Shown piece by piece: positions 45,288 to 56,900 of a stretch of DNA of 64,000 nucleotides. Origin of the DNA: Aldrovandia affinis (Eukaryota; Chordata; Actinopteri; Notacanthiformes; Halosauridae); NCBI GenBank assembly GCA_029706075.1, contig JAINUG010000018.1, positions 2,999,001 through 3,063,000 on the forward strand. The letters are read 5' to 3'. The notes under the pieces are model-generated. The model saw nothing but the letters and a program-made list of their open reading frames with translations, searched no databases and had not been told where the DNA came from. The position numbers and the translations under genes are program-made. Every line of letters starts with the position of its first letter. The stretch's first letter is position 1.

Positions 45288-48200
45288 ATCCATCCATCCA
45301 TTTTCTACCGCTTCTCCGGGTCGGGTCGCGGGGGCAGCGTCCTAAGCAGGGAGACCCAGACTTCCCTCTCCCCGGCCACTTCGTCCAGCTCTTCCGGGGG
45401 AATCCCGAGGCGTTCCCAGGCCAGCCGAGAGACATAGTCTCTCCAGCGTGTCCTGGGTCTTCCCCGGGGCCTCCTCCCGGTGGGACGTGCCCGGAACACC
45501 TCACCCGGGAGGCGTCCAGGAGGCATCCTAACCAGATGCCCGAGCCACCTCATCTGGCTCCTCTCGACGCGGAGGAGCAGCGGCTCTACTCTGAGCCCCT
45601 CCCGGATGACCGAGCTCCTCACCCTATCTCTAAGGGAGAGCCCAGACACCCTGCGGAGGAAACTCATTTCAGCCGCTTGTATTCGCGATCTCGTTCTTTC
45701 GGTCACTACCCACAACTCGTGACCATAGGTGAGGGTAGGAACATAGATCGACCGGTAAATCGAGAGCTTTGCCTTTAGGCTCAGCTCCCTCTTTACCACG
45801 ACAGACCGATGCAGCGTCTGCATCACTGCCGACGCCGCACCAATCCGCCTGTCGATCTCCCGCTCCATCCTTCCATCACTCGTGAACAAGACCCCGAGGT
45901 ATTTAAACTCCTCCACTTGGGGCAGGATCTCCTCCCCAACCCGGAGAGTGCACTCCACCTTTTTCCGGCTGAGAACCATGGTCTCGGATTTGGAGGTGCT
46001 GATTCTCATACCAGCCGCTTCACACTCGGCTGCGAACCGCTCCAGCGAGAGCTGGAGGTCACGGCCCGATGAAGCCAACAGGACTACATCATCTGCAAAG
46101 AGCAGTGACCCAATCCTCAGGCCACCGAACTGGACCCCCTCAACGCCCCGGCTGCGCCTAGATATTCTGTCCATAAAAGTTATGAACAGAACCGGTGACA
46201 AAGGGCAGCCCTGGCGGAGTCCAACCCTCACCGGGAACAAGTCCGACTTACTGCCAGCCATGCGGACCAAGCTCTGGCACCGGTCGTACAGGGACCGAAT
46301 GGCCCGTATCAAGGGGTCCGGTACCCCATACTCCCGGAGCACCCCCCACAAGACTCCCCGTGGGACACGGTCGAAAGCCTTCTCCAAGTCCACAAAACAT
46401 GTGTAGACTGGTTGGGCAAACTCCCATGCACCCTCCAGGACCCCGCGGAGGGTGTAGAGCTGGTCCACAGTTCCGCGACCAGGACGAAAACCACATTGCT
46501 CCTCCTGAATCCGAGGTTCAACCATCCGACGGACCCTCCTCTCCAGAACCCTGAATAGACCTTACCAGGGAGGCTGAGGAGTGTGATCCCCCTGTAGTTG
46601 GAACACACCCTCCGGTCCCCTTTCTTGAAGAGGGGGACCACCACCCCGGTCTGCCAGTCCAGAGGCACTGCCCCCGATGTCCACGCGATGCTGCAGAGTC
46701 GTGTCAACCAAGACAGCCCCACAACATCCAGAGCCTTGAGGGACTCCGGGCGGATCTCATCCACCCCGAGGCCCTGCCACCACGGAGCTTTTTAACCACC
46801 GTGGCGACCTCAGCCCCAGAGATAGGAGAGCCCACCCCGAGTCCCCAGACCCTGCTTCCTCGCTGGAAGGCGTGTCGGTGGGATTGAGGAGGTCTTCGAA
46901 GTATTCCCTCCACCGACCCACAACGTCCCGAGTCGAGGTCAGCAGCGCCCCATCCTCACTGTACACAGTGTTGACAGTGCACTGCTTCCCCATCCTGAGA
47001 CGCCGGATGGTGGTCCAGAACCTCCTCGAAGCCGTTCGGAAGTCGTTCTCCATGGCCTCACCGAGCTCCTCCCATGCCCGAGTTTTTGCCTCAGCGACCG
47101 CCGAAGCCGCGCTCCGCTTGGCTCGCCGATACCTATCTGCTGCCTCCGGAGTCCCACAGGCCAAAAAGGTCCGATAGGACTCTTTCTTCAGCTTGACGGC
47201 ATCCTTCACTGCCGGTGTCCACCAGCGGGTTCGGGATTACCGCCGACAGGGACCGACGACCTTGCGGCCACAGCTCCGGTCAGCCGCCTTGACAATAGAG
47301 GCACGGAACATGGCCCACTCGGACTCAATGTCCCCCGCCTCCCCCGGGACATGGTTGAAGCTCTCCCGGAGGTGGGAGTTGAAGCTCCTTCTGACAGGAG
47401 ACTCTGCCAGACGTTCCCAGCAGACCCTCACAATACGTTTGGGCCTGCCAGGCCTGACCGGCATCCTCCCCCACCATCGGAGCCAAGTCACCACCAGGTG
47501 GTGATCAGTTGACAGCTCCGCCCCTCTCTTCACCCGAGTGTCCAAGACATGCGGCCGCAAGTCCGACGACACGACCACAAAGTCGATCATTGAACTGCGG
47601 CCCAGGGTGTCCTGGTGCCAGGTGCATATATGGACACGCTTATGCTTGAACATGGTGTTCGTTATGGACAATCTGTGACAAGCACAGAAGTCCAACAACA
47701 AAGCACCATTCTGGTTCAGATCGGGGGGGCCGTTCCTCCCAATCACGCCCCTCCAGGTCTCACTATCGTTGCCCACGTGAGCATTGAAGTCTCCCAGCAA
47801 AACGAGGGAGTCCCCGGAAGGAGTGTTCTCAAACACCCCCTCCAAGGACTCCAAAAAGGGTGGGTATTCTGAGCTGCTGTTTGGAGCATAAGCACAAACA
47901 ACAGTCAGGCGGAGGGAGGCTACCCTCTCGTCTACCGGGGTGAACCCCAACGTACAGGCACCGAGCCGGGGGGCAATAAGTATTCCCACCCCTGCTCGGC
48001 GCCTCCCACCAGGGGCAACTCCAGAGTGGAAGAGAGTCCAACCCCTCAAGGAGACTGGTTCCGGGAGCCCATGCCGTGCGTCGAGGCGAGGCCGACTATA
48101 TCTAGCCGGAACCTCTCGACCTCCCGCACCAGCTCAGGCTCCTTCCCCGCCAGAGAGGTGACATTCCACGTCCCTAGAGCTAGCTTCTGCAGCCGAGGAT

Positions 48201-48430
48201 CGGACCGCCAAGGCCCCTGCCTTCAGCCGCCGCCCATCTCACACTGCACCCGACCCCCTTGGCCCCTCCCATGGGTGGTGAGCCCATGGGAAGGGGGTCC
48301 TACGTTGCCTCTTCGGGCTGTGCCCGGCCGAGCCCCATAGGTGTAGGCTCGGCCACCAGGCGCTCGCCCTCGAGCCCTACCCCCGGGCCTGGCTCCAGGG
48401 GGGCCCGGTGACCCGCGTCCGGGCGAGGGA
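45285..48430 (-). mobile_element. Rex3-type (RTE clade) LINE, nearly complete, leftward
   Basis: A non-LTR retrotransposon of about 3.1 kb. The endonuclease domain is in the minus frame 47237-48049 ([12 protein letters not shown], 'STDHHLVV'). The linker and start of reverse transcriptase are at 46757-47209 and 46309-46764 (MDEIRPESLKALDVVGL, 'CSNYRGITLLSLPGKVYS'). The rest of RT is an open 406-residue frame at 45305-46525 with EEQCGFRPGRGTVDQLY, 'FVDLEKAFDRVPR', 'LRQGCPLSP', SLLFADDVVLLAS (catalytic box, about 46080) and LGVLFTSDGRMEREIDRR. The 3' end is a short GATG tandem, as described for Rex3. Frameshifts lie near 48045, 47220, 46750 and 46550. The start before the endonuclease is also damaged, so it is inactive but recent enough that most of RT is open. 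Confidence 0.9.
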
Positions 48431-48559
48431 ATATATATATATATATTTGTCACAGAGAAAAGGAAATCACTGAAGCAAGACTCAAGGCGAATTGTTTCAT
48501 GCCCCTTGATGCTTCAACATGTATGTAAATATTTCAATACATCTGTATACAATTTATCG

Positions 48560-49075
48560 AAATTTGTCTTATTATGGTGTCCCTGCTTTAAAGCAGCAGT
48601 AAAATCATTAGTAGATCCCTCACAATTTGCCTATCAACACTGACAAGGTATAGACAATGGCATAACTAATATTACACACTTGATCATTAAGCATCTTGAA
48701 GACTCTAGTTCGTATGCATTCTTACTGATGATTTTAGCTCAGCGTTAAATACTTTGCAGCCTCACATTCTAGTTCAGAAGTTGAAACAGATGGGTGTTAA
48801 TCCTTTCATTAAAAGATGATATTCTTTTTTTTTTTTTTACTAATTGTGTCCAGTATGTGAAGGTCAATAATGCTCTCTCAGAACCAAGATCAATCAGCAT
48901 AGGGGCCCCTCAGGGTTGTGTTAGCTATGCAGTCTTATTCACGCTATGTACAAATGAGTGCACCAGCAGCCAACTTTGGAACTATGTCATCAGGTTCTCC
49001 GATAACATTGCTATTCTTGGCCTAATGCACAGTGGCAGCAGCCTAGCAGCATACCATTCTGAAATAGACTTTTGA
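48560..49075 (+). mobile_element. CR1/Rex1-like LINE reverse-transcriptase fragment
   Basis: Degenerate RT sequence: DPSQFAYQ near 48620, then in the frame 48794-49075 QYVKVNNALSEPRSISIGAP 'QGCVSYAVLFTLCTNECTS' and 'VIRFSDNIAILGLMHSG'. The catalytic FSDD-type box has become FSDN. There are several stops upstream. It ends just before the gypsy 5' LTR at 49104. The Rex1/Babar assignment is from motif memory and is tentative. Confidence 0.55.
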
Positions 49076-49103
49076 GGTTTGTGTGATGGTGTGACTCTAA
49101 CCA

Positions 49104-49749
49104 TGTCACGTCTCGTGTTCGTGTTCCCCATAATTAAGCGTTTGTATTTTTTTCCATATTTTCCTAGTTGTCCGGTCCGTGTTTTTACTTTCGCTTACCT
49201 GTTTCTAGTCTCATCAGTGTATTATCAGTTTCACCTGTTTCTCGTTATGTCTGATGTAGTTAGCTGTTCGTTTCCCATGTTCATTTCACTTTGTTTATTT
49301 TTCATTATTCAGTATTCTCGATTCTGTCACGTTCTGTTCCTCGTCTGTCATCGTTCCTGTTTATTTCGAGATCCACTCCTTGTCTTGTCATGCACTTCGG
49401 GAAATTCTATGTTTCGGTTTTTCCGTCTTAGCTTATTATCTCGTTTTTCCCGTGTTTATGTTCATTCCCCGTCAGAACATTCATTCCCTGTGCCGATTAC
49501 TAGTAAGCCAGAGTCTGTAGCATTTTCCTTAGACACCCCTTCTGTTTTCACTTCGAGTTTGCCTGCCGATTTTGTTTGTTTGCCTTCTCTGTTTTACCGT
49601 TTTTTACTTTTGGATTGTTTTGTGACTTCTCTTTGCTTCTTGATTTTGTACTTCCGCTACCCTGACTACTGGTTTTGATCCTTGCCTGAAATTAAACTAT
49701 TCTTTGCCTAATCCTGATCTGCGTCTGGGTCCTTATCCGGAACATCACA
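49104..49749 (+). repeat. 5' LTR of the chromodomain gypsy element
   Basis: TGTCACGTCTCGTGTTCG...CCGGAACATCACA. The first ~185 bp match the solo LTR at 24814. The rest matches the 3' LTR at 61721, so it is a mosaic of two LTR types. The Gag start codon lies only 16 nt beyond it. Confidence 0.85.
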
Positions 49750-51955
49750 GTACGTTCTGACCACGATGGACCCAGCAGATCCTGACCAGCTATGCTTCGC
49801 TCTCGAGCAGCAGGGTGCCATGCTCGGGCATCATCAGACCCATCTGGAGACGGTCACCCACCATCTTCAGACCCTCACCTCCAGTTTGGCGGAACTTACC
49901 TTGACGGTGCGAGTTCCGGCACCTAGCCCCGCACCTCAGCATGCCGCTGAAACACCCCAGCCCGGGTTTCCTTCTGCACCGGTGCGCGAACCCCGTCTGC
50001 CTCCCCCGGAGAAGTACGCCGTTGAACCTGGCGGTTGTCGTGCGTTCCTCACGCAGTGTCAACTTATCTTTCAACTTCAGCCATCTACGTTCCCCAGCGA
50101 GCTTTCCAGAGTTGCCTACGTCATCACCCAACTGACCGGCCGTGCCAAGACCTAGGGAACCACTGCGTGGGAGGAGTCATTTCCTTACTGCCGGAGCTTC
50201 GTCATGTTTTCCGAGGAGATGAGGAGGGTTTTCAATTGTTCCAAACATGGTCACGAAGCTGCCAGGGAGATGCTATACTTACGCCAGGAGGGAAGATCTG
50301 TCTCAGACTATGCCATCAGTTTCCAGACATTGGCTAACTCCTGTGGTTGGGGAAGGAAGGCGCTCTATGACGCGTTCATCTTTGGATTGTCTGAGCAGCT
50401 CAAAGACAAGATCCTGACCCGCGACCTACTTGAGTCCTTCGACGACCTCGTCAGCTTAGCCATCCGGATCGATTCCAGGCTTCAGGAGCATCGTCGTTTC
50501 CGAAGTACCAGGGTTTTTCCTGGGTCTGAGACAGCAGGGTTCAGGATGCCTGCCAGAGTCATCAACCATCCCAGAGCGACGCCTTCACCCAACCCTGAAC
50601 CTGAACCCATGCAGCTGGATCGTGCTCTACTTTCCCGTCAAGAACGTGACCGTAGGATGGCTACCAGGTCCTGCCTTTACTGCGGGGAATCAGGACACTT
50701 CATTTCCACCTGTCCGCTAAAAGCCAACGCCCACTAGTGAGGAGAGGAGCACTAGTGGGTGTCATTCCTGTTGAATGCTCCTCCAAACAACGGACCTGCC
50801 TGCTGGTTACCATTGAGTGGGAGGGTCAGAAACGAGAGACCACCGCTCTCATTGACTTGGGAGCAGAACAGAGTTTTGTTGATGCTGGGTTGGTTACCAA
50901 GTGGGGCATTCCTGTTTCCAAGCTTCCACGCCCACTAGTGGCTAACTCACTCAACGGGCAGAGAATTGCCCACATAACTTTTTCCAGTTCCCCCTTGACT
51001 TTGCACATTTCCAGGAACCATCGGGAGAGGATAAGACTGTATGTCATTGACTTTCCTCATGCACCCATTGTCCTGGGTCATCCATGGTTAGTTAAACATA
51101 ATCCTTCCCTGGAATGGAGCAGTCACGAGATTGTGGGTTGGAGCCCACAATGTCTTTCCCAGTGCCTGCATCAAGCCCATTCTTCTGTTCCGAGTCCCCT
51201 GTCTTCTGTTCCGAGTTCCCTGCTTTCCGAGAAGAAACCTGATCTGTCTGTCTTCCCTTCCGAGTACCTGGACCTCAAGGAGGTTTTTAGTAAATCCCGA
51301 GCCACCCGCCTCCCTCCCCATCGTCCCTACAACTGCGCCATCAAACTTTTACCCGGTACTACCCCTCCCAGGGGGCGGTTGTTCTCCTTATCCTGTCCCG
51401 AGACTGAGACTATGAAGACCTATCTTCAGGAGTCATTGACTGCTGGCATCATTCGCCCTTCCTCTTCACCCGCTGGAGCGGGGTTCTTCTTCGGGGGCAA
51501 GAAGGACGGTTCTCTTCGCCCCTGCATCGACTACCGGTCCCAACGCTCAGTTAAGGATAAGAAGGTTCATCCTTGCGCCTTCTATTCCCAATGCCTCAGC
51601 CCCACTGAGCAGAATTACGACATTGGCAATAGGGAACTGCTCACGGTCAAGCTCGCTTTAGAGGAGTGGAGGCACTGGCTGGAGGGGGCTGAAGTTCCTT
51701 TTCTGGTTTGGACCGACCACAAGAACTTGGAATATTTACAGACTGCCAAAAGACTTAATTCCCGTCAGGCTCATTGGTCTCTGTTTTTCTCGAGATTTAA
51801 TTTTACTTTATCTTATCGTCCTGGGTCTAAGAACACCAAACCTGACGCCCTTTCCCGCCGATTCGAACCCATCTCCAAGGTCTCCGTTCCTGACACCATC
51901 TTGCCTCAACAATGCTCGATCAGCGGTCTTCAGCTCATCATAGAGTCTATGGTAC

Positions 51956-53229
51956 TGTGGTGGATTTTTGGAGAAGATAGGACAGTAGGGGGGTAGGAAA
52001 CAGGACTTGTGACTCAGACGCCAATTCCCAGGTGAAGCATTGTATTATTATATTCCTGTATAATGCAATGGGACCACACCGCCGTGGAATGCGTGTACTC
52101 TCTGTTGTGGGCCTCTCTGGATAGAAGCGCCTGCTGAAGGGTATGAGATCATTGGCCCCACATTCTGCCTCTGTGATTCTAGGGGGGGGTTGTTTGGGGC
52201 TGGGGGTTGTATGGCCGGCTAACTGCAGATAACCGCCAGCATGATGTTTTAGTATCACACAAACATAAATAGTGTCTGTAGATAAGGTAAAGTGACACGT
52301 TGAGGCCGTAAAACACGAGCAGGCGGCACAGATCACAGGCCTTAAATACAATGAACACAGAGAGGAGACCAAATGTAAATCTGAGTTGGAGATCCACGGA
52401 CCCATTAGTACAGTCGTAAGTTATTCCTGTCTAACAAAATATGTGCGCGGGAAAGGAGTCGGACCTGCGACTTGAAGTTGGACGGTGCCCCACTCATGAT
52501 TTAATCAATCAAAACCCCCCACCCCACCAGATGGGGCTGTCAAAAGACGGGGCTCCTGTCATTTGAATTTATGGGCTCCGGCCAAGCGCTGCTCTTAAGC
52601 AGAGAGGGACAGAGCTAAATTCCACCACACTTTAAATGTTTAACTTTGTAATAGAGATCCTGTATATACATATATTGCCAGCATTTGGGCTGCATAACAA
52701 GCATATTAAAATTATAGATCACTGGCATTAGGCCATTGAATAAAGTATGGGGCAAAAATGTATTCCTGTATTAATAAAGCTGTTATTAAGTTAAACAATT
52801 TAAGCAAAGGCATAATACACAGTTGGGGCAGCTCAAGGTTGGTTATATTTGTTTAGGGCCGTGTATGCCAGCCCAAGGCTGGTCATTTCTGCCTAAGTCT
52901 GTGTATGTTTGCTCAAGATTTGGCTATGTCTGTTTATCCTTTTATTAATCTGTTAAATGGGGAAAGAATGAAAAAGGCGAAGTTGAAGGGGCCTCAGAAG
53001 GATGGGCCTCTACGAAGTCAGGGGGAGGGGTTGAGCCAGGGGGGCGTGGTGGCCAACCTCCAAGGAGGAATTGAGGAGATTAAAAATGTGTGCACGAAGA
53101 GGGGGCAACTGTTTTTGCGCAAATTCAGCCAGGTTGTTGTATCTAAACTTGTGTTATATACAATAAACCGTATTTACCTCAGACTCTGACGATTGTGCTG
53201 TTTTGGGGCAGCGTTCAAATTCTACAACA
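51956..53229 (+). repeat. 5' LTR of the nested retrovirus-like element
   Basis: TGTGGTGGATTTTTGGAG...AAATTCTACAACA, 1274 bp, beginning with TG and ending with CA. AATAAA-type signals occur near 52738 and 53162. Confidence 0.92.
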
Positions 53230-53233
53230 TTAA

Positions 53234-53251
53234 TGGCGAGCCAGCCAGGAG
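53234..53251 (+). promoter_or_regulatory. Primer-binding site complementary to tRNA-Arg(ACG)
   Basis: TGGCGAGCCAGCCAGGAG is an 18-nt exact complement of the 3' end of vertebrate tRNA-Arg(ACG) including CCA (as remembered: ...CTCCTGGCTGGCTCG-CCA). It sits 4 nt after the LTR. The snakehead fish retrovirus is reported to use an Arg tRNA, a suggestive parallel. Confidence 0.8.
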
Positions 53252-53616
53252 AGACACGAGACACGGAGATCTGGGCGGCACCGCTGCTGTCGATGCAACC
53301 TGGCCATAGGGACAAGGTAAGCAGAGCCTATTTCACAAATCTGCTAGATTGGTTGCATTTGGGAGCAGTGGGTCCGCTCGGGCTGCGCTGCGGAAGGTCT
53401 CTCCTCCAAAGAACCTAAATTAAAGGACGTACGGAGTCTGAGGTAATTTTATGTTTTGTGTGTTTGAATGAATTGAGGTGTATGCGAGCATGAGAGGGCA
53501 TGTCACAAAGTCGCCTCTGCAGAGGAACTGGTGACACTGACTAGCGTCATTGGTAAAAGCATAAGGTCCATGTCTAGAGCGCTTGCCTGTGTGCGCAAGC
53601 GACCAGGCGCTTCCAA

Positions 53617-53940
53617 CATTGTTGTCGACAACAATTGGCCAAAGTCCAGGACGGACAACACTTGGCCAAAGTCCAGGACGGACTAGAACTCAGGACGGGT
53701 TCAAGCATTGTTGTCGACAACATTTGGCCAAAGTCCAGGACGGACTAGAACTCAGGACGGGTTCAAACATTGTTGTCGACACTACTTGGCCAAAGTCCAG
53801 GACGGACTAGAACTCAGGACGGGTTCAGGCATCTTGTCGACAACACTTGGCCAAAGTCCAGGACGGACTACAGACGGTCGCTCAGGACGGGTTCAGGCAT
53901 CGTTGCCGGCAGCACTTGGCCAAAGTCCAGGGCGGACTAA
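53617..53940 (+). repeat. 62-bp tandem array with two palindromes per unit
   Basis: Six copies of the perfect palindrome TTGGCCAA (53635, 53662, 53723, 53785, 53847, 53915) occur. They alternate with TTGTCGACAA or close variants, the core unit being about 62 bp. The array lies in the leader of the nested element, about 390 bp after the primer-binding site. The repeat stays open in translation over much of 53583-54104, but this looks incidental. Confidence 0.85.
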
Positions 53941-56900
53941 AACCAAGCGCTTGCCTGTGTGTGCAAGCGGCTTGCCTGTGTGTGCAGCGGCGTTGGCCGG
54001 CAACAGATGATTGGGCTCAAAGTGAGTTACGACCAAGCGCTTGCCAGTGTACAAATGACGGGGGGCTGTTAAATGTAATTACGGCTCGCGCTGCTAAAAG
54101 TTAATTGTAGTGCGCAGATTGCCCCGTGCCACTAACGGTGACTTGTGGCCGCTAGTCAGGTTTGAGGGAGTTGTGAAGTTGGAATGAATTTGCAAATTGT
54201 TATATATGTGATGAAACTGTTGTATGTGTTTTGTGCAATCATACGTGAGCAGTATGTGCTGTTTGTGCTTTGCGTACGCCGTTAGTGTCTGTGAGTCTTT
54301 TGTGGTTTGGGACGTCTCTCTATGTTGTATGTTGAATCGGCCGAATTATTACCAATATTGCCTGCTGATATGAGCTGGGGTTTGGATGTGTGGTGTGTGC
54401 GCTGCAGTGATATTTTGCAGAGTTACGCAGGTGTTAGATTACAGCCGGTATAAAGTTGTGGTAAACTTTGCAATAAGCTTGTCAAGATTCCGGTCTATTA
54501 GGATAAGGACTGTGAATAAATGAGCCCCAGGAAATAGTTAAATGAGCCCGTAAATAAGAGAGTAAAAGTTAATGTTTATTAACCGCATAGGACATCCCGA
54601 GCGATAAAAATAAAGTATAAAACACATATTGTATTTGCCTTAGACATTAAATCAAGGGGACTTAGTTACGACAAGCATTTACAATCAACTTATGCAGGCT
54701 GTGAAATTAATTGTGGTTATTTGGGTATTCGTGTTGTGGTACTTTCTAGGATACAAGGTATACAGCGAGTTAAGTGTGTTGTTTCGCAAAAGTGCGGAGA
54801 AGGTTGATGCATTATTGTTGGGAAACACTTAATAGTTGGATAGGTTGTATTAACGGGGAATATTTAGTGTATGCAGCGTGGAGACATTGTCTATTTGCGT
54901 TGTGATAAGCCATTGCTTTGGGAAGCCTCAGATAGAGGGGGGGATTTCCTAGGTCTAGCTAGCGGGTTTGATTTATCTTTTTGCGTTGACAAGCTAACGG
55001 GTAGTGAAGAAACTTGGGAAAATCGGAGCTCCGTTTGTTAACGGAGTCAAGAGGAATTGGAGGTTACTAAAGCAGCACTTGCGTTTTGAAACTTTGGCAC
55101 TTCGCGCAGTGTATTAGACCCAGGGAGATAATAAGAAGTGACAAACTTTAGTGGTTTTAGAGCTGTCGGCATGCGCAGCTCTTAGACTACTGTTAGCGCA
55201 GAAGGGGTTTTGGGGTTTCAGCGATTCGCAGGTGAATGCTTTACATCTGGCTTATTAGTAACCTGCGTGATTCTGTTGATGTTCCTGACCCGCCCTTTTG
55301 CGTTTATTAAGTTTCCCTTTGCGATTCGTAATCTCTTAATAGTTGGAGTAGGTTTATCGAATTTCACTTTATCTTTATTTTCCCCAATTTTAGTGTACTT
55401 TCGGTGTTTATTAATAATTGTGTGTGGTTTATCATTGATTTATTGGGTAAAGTGTTTTAGTTTTATGTTTCCACGTAGGGCATTTTCTTATTTTAATTTG
55501 ATTGTTTCACGTGTTTAGCTTCAGTTTCCCTTTCAGTGTGTTTTCGTATATTTTGGATTATAGCCTTTCTCTGTTTTAGCAGCGATAGTATGGTTTAGCT
55601 TTGGGATTGTCTGTTGAGCGCATTTATCGGTATTCGTATTTATACGCTTTTCGTTGTTCCTTGTTCCGGTTTTGTTTTTTCATTTAAACACGTTTCCTAG
55701 GTTCGTTTGTGAATTTCCATTTACACCCGCCTTCCTAAATTTCGGGTTATATTTAGATTTTGTAGGAGGGGCAAATCATTGTTCACGCCTTTGGGTGTCT
55801 TTATTTGGATTTATTTTCGATTTCTTGTTTTCATCCATATACAGCGCCCTGGCTTCTGTTAAGAACTTCCCTTTCTGAATAGTTGGGTTTAGGTCATGTT
55901 TCCATCCCAACTCGCTTCTCCAAATTGTTTAAACTTCTTCCCAGGACAGGAGCTGGGTTATAGCAACACGGAAGGAGTTAATTCAGGGGCAATGGGCGAA
56001 ATTCCTAAAGCCAACAGTCATCTCAGGAAAGAGAGGGTTATTATTATTACTAGCTAAATACTCTGATGTTTTTCATGCAGAGTGTTAGACGGCTCGCCTA
56101 GGGTCGAAACAATAATAAAACCTCCGAACTTAAGATCACAGTCTCGCTTTCCTTGAATAGCAGGAGTTTAAACACCATTTTTGTGTTAAATTGATGGGAT
56201 GATAGCATTCGCCAGATGGACCGCAGCAATTCCAATGGTCCAGTGCACGGTTGACCATAATAGGTGGTTAGGGAAGCCCTCTCCTTCTATTCTCGTAGGA
56301 GGATTGGAAGCCCCACATTGGAAGCTGCGGAGTCTGTGGTGGATGACACCATCCTGACCTGAGATAAAGGGTGAGACTGTTTTCTGGACAATTAACGTTA
56401 GGTAAGCAAAACACCAGTGCAATAGAATAGTCCCGCTCATGGGACTGTTTTCTAGTGCAAAAGTGGCAAAGGAGGAAGTTTAGGAGGAGTTGGGCGGAGT
56501 AACTGTATGTGACACTTACCGCTCGTGGGTAAGTGTTTGATTACAAGTCTAGGGTTGGGAACTTTGAAGGGAGTAGGAGTCAATACCATAAGAATGGTCA
56601 AATCAGTGTAAAGCAGTGCAACATTAATAAAGGTACAACACAAGGCAAAATGATAGTGGGGGACATGATTGAAAAGGTCAATGGAAACTGAATGTGACTA
56701 TGAGCAAAACTCTCATGGGAAATAAGGGAAACGAATATGACTGCGAATGAAATGAGTAACTAGAAAGTGAAAGGTTGAGGGCGACAGCCTGGGTAAAAAG
56801 GGAGAAGGAAAGGTGTTTTAATTTATTTTTGTCCATTTGAGCAACAGGATGGGCAACAAAGGAAGCAAGACGTCGTGTCGCCCTGATCCGCTGACCAGGC

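Noticed and set aside
45198-46554. Plus-strand proteins of 80-180 residues
   Set aside because: They are antisense shadows of the Rex3-type LINE; the minus strand carries all the conserved RT motifs.
52179-52405. Duplicate genes present in both copies (also at 59291-59514)
   Set aside because: The frames recur only because they lie in the two nearly identical LTRs.
53617-53940. CRISPR-like array
   Set aside because: The whole 62-bp unit repeats, with no unique spacers, in a eukaryotic retroviral leader.
55210-55518. Envelope or membrane protein in the nested retrovirus-like element
   Set aside because: It is hydrophobic, but the region is uniformly T-rich and shows no envelope hallmarks, so chance is likelier.
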